A DNA stretch of 6,451 nt from CAYLNK01 sp964384675 (lineage in GTDB: Bacteria > Acidobacteriota > Thermoanaerobaculia > UBA5066): positions 1-6,451 of the forward strand of contig CAYLNK010000360.1 in the NCBI GenBank assembly GCA_964384675.1, read 5' to 3'. The translations under genes and the position numbers were made by a program. Numbering within the stretch: position 1 is the stretch's first letter; each line of letters opens with the position of its first letter. Below the pieces are notes generated by a model that was not told the DNA's origin, did no database searches, and worked only from the letters and a program-made list of their open reading frames with translations. Positions 1-6,451 of this stretch are shown here, in pieces.

Positions 1-215
1 GATGCCCCTGTCTTTCTGGGTGCACGCTGCCCATGTCCCGCCGGCACGGCACGACAAATCTGTGTCCGTGACGGGCCGGCTTGTCGAAGTCGATGCGACG
101 CACGTCATCTGGCCCATGAACACCGAGTACGAACTGTTTTCGGTCGGCGACAGGAAGAAACACACGCTGGGCGCCGTGTTTGTGCTGAATCACCGCGAGC
201 CGCTGGGAAGCGCCG
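1..215 (+). other. Lower-GC segment with a partial, unidentified plus-strand reading frame
   Basis: This stretch differs in composition from the rest of the window: about 62% GC by hand count over 1-180, against about 83% over 241-300. A plus-strand frame is open from position 2 and reads as plausible protein up to about residue 70, including VTGRLVEVDATHVIW and YELFSVGDRKKHTLGAVFVL. Its third codon positions are richer in G/C than its first positions, which favours this strand over the antisense frame, also open. After about 215 the frame continues only as the antisense of the AraC-type gene and stops meaningfully resembling a protein. It may be the end of a gene entering from the left that was cut at the junction, or a start at position 2. 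I do not recognise the family. No stop codon belongs to it before the junction. Confidence 0.35.
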
Positions 216-723
216 CCCCCCCGGTTCGGAGCCGTGCGGCCCGCACGGCACGCGGGTCCGCGGGCTGCGGAAGGCGGAGCGGGACCGGGTCGCCCTCGCG
301 CAGCTGCTCCAGGAGGAGCGCGATCGCGCGCGACTCCGCGGCCAGGTACGGGTCGGCCGCCGCGCGCCGCGACACGTGGAGGATCAGCTCGCGGAGGAGC
401 GCCGAGACGTTCAGGACGCGGCACTCGCGGGGCAGCCGGCGGCAGAGGGCCGGGAGGAAGTAGAGCGTCCGGAGGCTGACCGTGCCGGTCATCTCGACCC
501 GGTGCCGCATCCCCGCCGGAACCCAGAGCGCCCGGCCGGGCGGGAGCAGCCACTCTCCCTGGGCGGTGCGGACCCGCATCGCCCCACGCGAGGCGTAGAC
601 GAGCCGACCCCAGTCGCTGACCTGTCCGTCGATCGATCCGCCCGACGGAAAGGTCACGGCCAGGCTCCGCACGCGGGGCTCCCTCTCGTCCCCGGGCGCG
701 AGGGTGCGGCGCGTTCTCGACAT
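190..723 (-). CDS. AraC-type regulator, N-terminal cupin domain only; DNA-binding domain lost (truncated)
   Basis: The frame encodes 177 residues. Residues about 20-90 look like the cupin sensor half of AraC-family regulators (WGRLVYASRGAMRVRT, then LLPPGRALWVPAGMRHRVEM), which binds a small ligand in that family. Residues about 105-150 form the helical linker (VSALLRELILHVSR, ESRAIALLLEQL), and LPQPADPRAVRAAR is the usual lead-in to the C-terminal helix-turn-helix domain. That domain, normally about 100 residues, is absent: after about residue 165 the frame runs into unrelated sequence and stops. As it stands it could not bind DNA like its relatives. The ATG at 723 is chosen because family similarity begins just after it and AGGA lies immediately upstream; the frame stays open to an ATG at 897, but that part is antisense to the neighbouring gene. 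The break coincides with a composition change and a seven-C run (216-222), so it may be a chimeric join or a rearrangement. Confidence 0.75.
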   Translation of the reverse strand: MSRTRRTLAPGDEREPRVRSLAVTFPSGGSIDGQVSDWGRLVYASRGAMRVRTAQGEWLLPPGRALWVPAGMRHRVEMTGTVSLRTLYFLPALCRRLPRECRVLNVSALLRELILHVSRRAAADPYLAAESRAIALLLEQLREGDPVPLRLPQPADPRAVRAARLRTGGAALPSGSR

Positions 724-799
724 TTCCTGACACTTTATCGCGCGACGGGAATGCCGCCCGTGCGTATCGTTCCCGCAGCCACCACGAAGGAGGACCCCA
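724..799. promoter_or_regulatory. Divergent intergenic region between the AraC-type regulator and the membrane protein
   Basis: This 76-base gap must hold the control signals for both divergent genes. It contains nested inverted repeats: ACGGG (745-749) with CCCGT (757-761), and CGGGAA (746-751) with TTCCCG (770-775), a plausible place for a regulator to bind. TATCGT at 765-770 matches four of six bases of a -10 box, but no good -35 is correctly spaced from it. A strong ribosome site, GAAGGAGGA (786-794), serves the plus-strand gene. I cannot define a promoter. Confidence 0.3.
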
Positions 800-1360
800 A
801 TGGTCGCGCTGACGTCGCTCATCGTGCCCGTCCTGCTCTCCGCCGTGCTCGTCTTCGTCGCGAGCTCCATCAGCCACGCCCTGCTCCCCTTCCACAAGGC
901 GGACTACGGGCGGGTTCCCGGCGAGGACGAGCTGATGGAGACCCTTCGCAGGCTCGGGCTCCCGCCGGGCGATTACCTGTTCCCTCGCCCCGGCGAGCGG
1001 AAGGAGATGAAGGAGCCGGCCTTCCAGGAGAAGTGGAAGCGGGGGCCGGTGGGCCTCATGACCTTGATGCCCGGCGGCGGGAGGCCGATGGGTCAGACGT
1101 TCGGGCTCTGGTTCGTCTACTGCCTCGCGGCCGGGAGCTTCGCGGCGTTCGTGGCGGCGCGGTCTCTCCGCGCCGGCGCCTCACCCCGCGAGGTCTTCGT
1201 GCTCGTGGCAGTCGTCGCCGCCGGCGCCCACGTCCTGGCCCTCTGGCCGAGCTCCATCTGGTACGGACGCGCGTGGGGCACGACCTTCCGATCCACCCTG
1301 GACGGGATCGTCTACGGCCTCCTCACCGGCGGCGCCTTCGTGTGGCTCTGGCCGAAGTGA
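800..1360 (+). CDS. Four-helix integral membrane protein of unknown function
   Basis: The product has 186 residues. The ATG at 800 has a near-perfect ribosome site, GAAGGAGGA, five bases upstream. Four hydrophobic segments are visible: residues about 5-29 (LIVPVLLSAVLVFVASS), 101-121 (FGLWFVYCLAAGSFAAFVAA), 131-152 (EVFVLVAVVAAGAHVLALWP) and 165-184 (STLDGIVYGLLTGGAFVWLW). Between the first and second helix is a charged soluble stretch of about 70 residues with HKADYGRVPGEDELMETLR, a proline-rich turn (LPPGDYLFPRPGE) and KEPAFQEKWKRGPVG. The last loop carries SSIWYGRAWGTTFRSTLDG. I recall similar uncharacterised proteins with this loop pattern in other bacteria, but no function can be assigned from sequence. 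It starts a two-gene plus-strand set with the VOC protein 25 bases downstream and is divergent from the regulator remnant. Confidence 0.9.
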   Translation: MVALTSLIVPVLLSAVLVFVASSISHALLPFHKADYGRVPGEDELMETLRRLGLPPGDYLFPRPGERKEMKEPAFQEKWKRGPVGLMTLMPGGGRPMGQTFGLWFVYCLAAGSFAAFVAARSLRAGASPREVFVLVAVVAAGAHVLALWPSSIWYGRAWGTTFRSTLDGIVYGLLTGGAFVWLWPK

Positions 1361-1385
1361 GACGGACCGAGTGAAGGAGCTCGAG

Positions 1386-1766
1386 ATGACCGCACCCCTC
1401 CGCCACTTCGCGATCAACGCCGACGACCTGCCCCGCGCCCGCCGCTTCTACGAGCGAACGCTCGGCTGGACGTTCCAGCCGTGGGGACCGCCCGGGTTCT
1501 ACATGATCGAGACCGGCGGGCCGGAGTCGCCCGTGCGGGGCTCGCTCCAGGAACGGCGCCCGCTCGCCCCCGGTCTGACGCTGCACGGCTTCGAGTGCAC
1601 CTTCGCCGTCGACGACGTCGAGAAGGTGGCCGCCGCCGTGCGGGCCAACGGCGGCCGCGTGCTGATGGAGCGGACGATCCTGCCCGGCATCGGCGAGCTC
1701 ATCTTCTTCCAGGACCCGGAGGGGAACGTGGCCGGGGCCATGCGGTACGACGACACGGTGGAGTAG
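1386..1766 (+). CDS. VOC superfamily (glyoxalase/bleomycin-resistance fold) protein
   Basis: The product has 126 residues, the usual size of a single-unit VOC protein, which forms two beta-alpha-beta-beta-beta halves and generally acts as a dimer around a metal site. The first half opens with LRHFAINADDLPRARRFYER (H7 in the usual metal-ligand place) followed by TLGWTFQPW. The second half opens with GFECTFAVDDVEKVAAAVRANGG and closes with GELIFFQDPEGNVAGAM, the typical FxDPEGN strand with an upstream Glu (E104). Reactions in this superfamily include glyoxalase, dioxygenase, epimerase and drug-binding roles, and this sequence does not tell them apart. The ATG at 1386 is preferred over a GTG at 1371 because AAGGAG (1374-1379) lies six bases before it. 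It sits 25 bases after the membrane-protein stop, so co-transcription is likely. It ends only five bases from the stop of the convergent dehydrogenase gene. Confidence 0.92.
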   Translation: MTAPLRHFAINADDLPRARRFYERTLGWTFQPWGPPGFYMIETGGPESPVRGSLQERRPLAPGLTLHGFECTFAVDDVEKVAAAVRANGGRVLMERTILPGIGELIFFQDPEGNVAGAMRYDDTVE

Positions 1767-1771
1767 TGGAG

Positions 1772-2674
1772 TCAGGGCCTGAGCAGCACCTTTCTCACCC
1801 CTCGCCGCCCGGCCAGGCGCAACGCCCTCGACGCGTCGCCCAGCGGAAGCTCGGCCGAGACGAGCGGCCGCACGTCGACGCGGCGGCTCGCGAGAAGCTC
1901 GAGCGCGGGAGCGAACGGGCCGCAACGCGAGCCGACGACCGTCACCTCGTTCACCACGAGCGGAGCGGAGTCGAACCGCGCGGGCACGTGGTGCGTCGAC
2001 TTCCAGACGATGGTGCCGCGGGGGCGCACCAGCGCGAGGGCGTGTCCCATGCCCGCGGGCGAGCCGGTCGCCTCCACGACGAGGTCGAAGCCCGCGCGGC
2101 GCGGGACGCCGTCGCCGCGGCCGACCACCGTCACGTCGGCCCCGGCGTTCCGCAGCACCTGGGCGACGAGCGTGCCGAGCTTCCCGGCGCCGAGCACGGC
2201 GGCCCGCTGCCCGGACCGCACGTCGACCTGCTCCAGGATCTCGCACGCCGCCGCGAGCGGCTCGGTGAACACCGCCTCGGCGTCGCCCAGCGAATCGGGA
2301 ACCGCGTGCAGGTTCGCCTCTGGCAACGTGAGCCACTCCGCGTGGGCGCCGGGGTGCCCGAGGATCCCGAGGACGGTGCGCCCCGGGCAGTGTCGACCGA
2401 GCCCCTCGGCGCACCAGGAGCAGCGCCGGCACGACAGGTTGATCTCACCCACCACGCGCCGGCCCAGGAGCGGCGAACCGGCCGGCGCTTCCACGCGCCC
2501 CACGAACTCGTGTCCCAGCACACCCGAGAAGCCGTGGTACCCACGTACCAGCTCGAGGTCGGTGTTGCAGATGCCGGAGAGGAGGACGCGCACGAGGGCG
2601 TACCCCTTCCGCGGACGGGGCCGCGGCACGTCGCGGAGCCCGGCGCGCCCCGTCTCCGCGACGAGAGCCCGCAT
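1772..2674 (-). CDS. Zinc-dependent MDR (alcohol dehydrogenase-like) oxidoreductase, short Rossmann domain
   Basis: The product has 300 residues. The N-terminal GroES-like domain shows the catalytic-zinc residues C36 (SGICNTDLEL) and H55-E56 (LGHEFVGRV), the structural-zinc cysteines C82, C85, C88 and C96, and FTEPLAAACEI with E138. The Rossmann fold follows (AAVLGAGKLGTLVAQVL, 158-174). The protein should be a cytoplasmic NAD(P)-dependent dehydrogenase; substrate unknown. It is shorter than the usual 320-350 residues. Most of the shortfall seems to lie between VTVVGR (181-186) and FDLVVEATGS (196-205), where relatives have an extra helix and strand of about 20 residues, roughly ExKLALARxLG. 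This could weaken cofactor binding or change its preference. The ATG at 2674 follows the cyclase stop by two bases, with AGGAGG eight bases upstream, so the two are translationally linked. The reading frame stays open far upstream, but that part is antisense-like shadow. Confidence 0.93.
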   Translation of the reverse strand: MRALVAETGRAGLRDVPRPRPRKGYALVRVLLSGICNTDLELVRGYHGFSGVLGHEFVGRVEAPAGSPLLGRRVVGEINLSCRRCSWCAEGLGRHCPGRTVLGILGHPGAHAEWLTLPEANLHAVPDSLGDAEAVFTEPLAAACEILEQVDVRSGQRAAVLGAGKLGTLVAQVLRNAGADVTVVGRGDGVPRRAGFDLVVEATGSPAGMGHALALVRPRGTIVWKSTHHVPARFDSAPLVVNEVTVVGSRCGPFAPALELLASRRVDVRPLVSAELPLGDASRALRLAGRRGVRKVLLRP

Positions 2675-2676
2675 GG

Positions 2677-4791
<2,115 letters not shown>

Positions 4792-4842
4792 TTCGCTCGA
4801 GTCTACGATCGGCCGCCGCACGGACGTACGGTACGACGGCGG
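4792..4842 (-). promoter_or_regulatory. Short gap before the cyclase with an 11-base inverted repeat
   Basis: This 51-base gap separates the radical-SAM-like stop from the chosen cyclase ATG. It contains a perfect palindrome, CGTAC-G-GTACG (4825-4835), that could be an operator or chance in GC-rich DNA. No clear -10/-35 pair and no terminator are visible, so read-through from the upstream gene is the simplest view. Confidence 0.2.
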
Positions 4843-5667
4843 TCAACCCGCCGACGTGAGCCCCGCCCCGCGAGCCACGGCCGTCGCCCGGTGCAGGGAG
4901 GACGGCGGGAGGTGCTCGTCGCCCGCCACGAAGCGCAGGGGCGTGGCCGGGCCGAGCGACTCCATCACGAAGCGCGCCAGCCGGGCCACCTGCTCCGGCC
5001 GGTCGTTCTCGTTCTCGAAGAGGGGAACGCTCACGCCGACGCGGATCCCCGGGCGCCGCCGCAGCCACTCCACGGTGGCGAAGACCGGCTCGGGCCGGGC
5101 CGCGAAGCGGAGCCGGTAGAACGGGGGCGAGAGACTGTAGAGGCGAAGGTCGACGACGTCCGCCAGCCCGAGGAGGCGCTCCCGCATCTCGGGGAGGAGG
5201 TAGCCGCTGGTCGTGACCGCCGTCCGGAGCGAGGCCCGCCGGGCCGACCGGAGGACGTCGCCCCCGGCGGTGACTCCGAAGAGCGGGTCCTCCGTCTCGA
5301 GGAGGACGCCGTCACAGCCCCAGACGCGGGCCAGGAACACGACCTCCTCGGGCTCGGTCGCCGGAAGGGCGGACTCGGGCAGGGGCCGCGACCGCTCGAG
5401 GCCCGAGCCGGGGCTCTCGAGGACCAGCCACGTGGACGCGCCCCGGCCGGGGCCGGGACGCTCGGCGGACGAGACCTGGAGCGCGAACGGGGCCCCGTGG
5501 TACGTCGGGGAGAGGCCGCTCGCCAGGCAGGTCAGAGCGCCGCAGACACCGACGGAGCCCGGCGCCAGACGGCAGCGCCTCGGGCAGAGACGGCAGGCGA
5601 ACCGGCCGTCTCCGATGCCGTCGATCGGAAGCGGTTCGGACGCCGGCGGCGCCGCGAGCCTCACCAT
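4843..5667 (-). CDS. Degenerate radical-SAM-like protein (AmmeMemoRadiSam / PFL-activase related) lacking the CxxxCxxC motif
   Basis: The product has 274 residues. The N-terminus carries the cysteine pattern of AmmeMemoRadiSam-system radical-SAM enzymes: C25, C28, C32 and C42 (CRLCPRRCRLAPGSVGVCG). The C-terminal half follows the family barrel: EPEEVVFLARVWGCDGVLL, then TTSGYLLPEMRERLL, ADVVDLRLYSLSPPFYRL, RPEPVFATVEWLRRRPGIRV, and PLFENENDRPEQVARLARF. Where active members have VGCNxxCxFCQN to hold the 4Fe-4S cluster and SAM, this protein has LVLESPGSGLERSRPLPE (81-98) with no cysteine, so normal radical-SAM chemistry is not expected. The family YNEP segment is also altered (ETEDP, 124-128). 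It may be a paralogue with a structural, regulatory or metal-binding role through the four remaining cysteines. The ATG at 5667 has only a weak GGAAA upstream. It is the first gene of the minus-strand row and divergent from the stress protein. Confidence 0.8.
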   Translation of the reverse strand: MVRLAAPPASEPLPIDGIGDGRFACRLCPRRCRLAPGSVGVCGALTCLASGLSPTYHGAPFALQVSSAERPGPGRGASTWLVLESPGSGLERSRPLPESALPATEPEEVVFLARVWGCDGVLLETEDPLFGVTAGGDVLRSARRASLRTAVTTSGYLLPEMRERLLGLADVVDLRLYSLSPPFYRLRFAARPEPVFATVEWLRRRPGIRVGVSVPLFENENDRPEQVARLARFVMESLGPATPLRFVAGDEHLPPSSLHRATAVARGAGLTSAG

Positions 5668-5779
5668 GGGGTTTCCATAGAGTCGGCCCGCCCTCGCCGC
5701 CGTGATGCGCCTGACCCATGGCGCGGCGACCGGCCGGGGTCTATGGGAGCCGTACGGGTGCCGGCCCGAGGAGGCGCAG
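5668..5779. promoter_or_regulatory. Divergent intergenic region between the radical-SAM-like gene and the stress-protein gene
   Basis: These 112 bases should carry the promoters for the minus-strand haem-cyclase row and for the plus-strand stress protein. I see no convincing -10/-35 pair and no TGTGA-N6-TCACA cAMP-receptor box. The only clear signal is AGGAGG (5769-5774), five bases before the stress-protein ATG. CCGGC and GCCGG blocks flank the middle (about 5732-5765), but such blocks are common at this GC content. Confidence 0.3.
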
Positions 5780-6451
5780 ATGAAGATCCTGGTCGCCGTC
5801 GACGGCTCCGAATCGTCTTTCACGCTCGTACACGAGGTCGCCCGACGGCCCTGGCCCGCCGGGACCGAGGTGACTCTCCTCACCGTGATCGAGCCGTTCT
5901 GGAAGCTCCTGGCCGAGGACCCCGGTGACGCCCTCGCCGAGTCGGCGCACGAGACCGCCCGGAACGTCCTGGGTCCATTCCTGAGGGAGCTGGCGACGTG
6001 TCCGGGCGTCGAGGTCCAGCCGAAGCTCCGGGTCGGCCGCCCCGGCACGGTCATCGCGGAGGAGGCGGAGGCCTGGGGTGCCGACTTCATCTTCGTGGGC
6101 TCCCGCGGCCGTGGAGCGCTGCGACGCCTCCTCCTCGGCAGCGTCGCGCTCGCCGTGCTCCGGCGCGCCGGCTGCTCCGTGTCGCTCGTTCGGCCCTCGG
6201 CGGTGGCGGCCGGCTCCCCCGGCCTGCGGATCGTGGTCGCCACGGACGGCTCGGAGGGCGCGCTCGCGGCCGCCCGCTCCGTGGCCGCCCGTCCGTGGCC
6301 CGTGGGCTCCACGGTGCGTGTCCTTGCCGTGGCCCAGCCGCCGATTCCGGTCTCGGAGCCGTGGATCCTCCCGCCCGATCTGCTCGAGCGGCTGGACGCC
6401 GATGCCCGCCGGGAGGCGCGGTCGGCCGCCGACGCCGCCGCGGCGGCGCTC
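5780..6451 (+). CDS. Universal stress protein with two tandem UspA domains (runs off the window end)
   Basis: The frame is open for 224 codons to the last base with no stop, so the C-terminus is missing. Domain 1 (residues 1-140) begins MKILVAVDGSESS and has the full ATP-binding signature G-2x-G-9x-G-S: G107, G110 and G120-S121 in VGSRGRGALRRLLLGSVA, with the V-D-G-S motif at 7-10. Domain 2 starts at about 149 (LRIVVATDGSEGALAAARSV) and is cut within its central helix region. Tandem UspA proteins are cytoplasmic, nucleotide-binding and usually induced by energy, redox or oxygen stress. The ATG at 5780 has AGGAGG five bases upstream. It is divergently arranged with the haem-cyclase row across 112 bases, which may mean shared control. 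Confidence 0.93.
   Translation, partial: MKILVAVDGSESSFTLVHEVARRPWPAGTEVTLLTVIEPFWKLLAEDPGDALAESAHETARNVLGPFLRELATCPGVEVQPKLRVGRPGTVIAEEAEAWGADFIFVGSRGRGALRRLLLGSVALAVLRRAGCSVSLVRPSAVAAGSPGLRIVVATDGSEGALAAARSVAARPWPVGSTVRVLAVAQPPIPVSEPWILPPDLLERLDADARREARSAADAAAAAL

Noticed and set aside
1..190. Assigning the left-end fragment to a known family (such as a small periplasmic DUF6152-like protein) or to a transposase
   Set aside because: Only a vague likeness around the VTGRLVEVD segment is visible and key family features are missing, so no name is justified.
724..897. Longer N-terminus for the AraC-type regulator from an ATG at 897
   Set aside because: It would overlap the membrane-protein start and its ribosome site, and the added residues do not resemble the family.
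1772..1782. Palindrome TCAGG-G-CCTGA between the convergent genes as a terminator
   Set aside because: The arms are five bases with a one-base centre and no T run follows on either strand, so it cannot form a useful terminator hairpin.
5668..5779. A cAMP-receptor-protein binding site that would close a loop with the cyclase
   Set aside because: No TGTGA-N6-TCACA-like sequence is present here or in the 724-799 gap.
5668..6312. Upstream extension of the radical-SAM-like frame
   Set aside because: It is antisense to the stress-protein gene and has no family similarity; the cysteine-rich family start lies just after the ATG at 5667.

Overview
The window is about 70% or more GC over most of its length and reads as bacterial chromosome from a high-GC, probably environmental, Gram-negative-type organism. 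A protein with three c-type haem sites outside the membrane implies a periplasmic cytochrome c maturation route. The gene set would fit lineages such as Rokubacteria/Methylomirabilota or Deltaproteobacteria-like groups, but no taxonomic marker is present, so this is only a guess.

Layout: (1) Positions 1 to about 215 are a lower-GC stretch (about 62% by hand count of 1-180) with an open frame that does not belong to its neighbour. It meets an AraC-type regulator on the minus strand (723 to 190) that loses its helix-turn-helix domain at that point, next to a run of seven C. (2) Divergent from the regulator, on the plus strand, are a four-helix membrane protein of unknown function (800-1360) and a small VOC/glyoxalase-fold protein (1386-1766), each with a good ribosome site. 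(3) Converging on them, on the minus strand, is a compact three-gene row. In transcription order it is a radical-SAM-like protein without the radical-SAM cysteines (5667-4843), a membrane sensor with three tandem CxxCH haem modules, HAMP and a class III nucleotide cyclase (4791-2677), and a zinc-type alcohol-dehydrogenase-like MDR protein (2674-1772). (4) Divergent from that row is a tandem universal stress protein (5780 to beyond the window end).

The most interesting object is the cyclase. Three homologous extracytoplasmic modules, about 122 residues apart, each end in an E-x-R-C-x-x-C-H site. They lie between two membrane helices and lead through HAMP into a cyclase domain that keeps all catalytic residues and has a Lys/Thr purine pair, which points to adenylate cyclase of the IIIb type. 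The simplest reading is a multihaem redox or gas sensor that controls cAMP. Its upstream neighbour keeps the N-terminal cysteine set of the AmmeMemoRadiSam radical-SAM family but has lost the CxxxCxxC loop. Its downstream neighbour is an MDR protein that appears to lack part of the Rossmann domain, and its ribosome site is buried in a hairpin at the cyclase 3' end. Whether these three genes form one functional unit is inference from spacing and strand.
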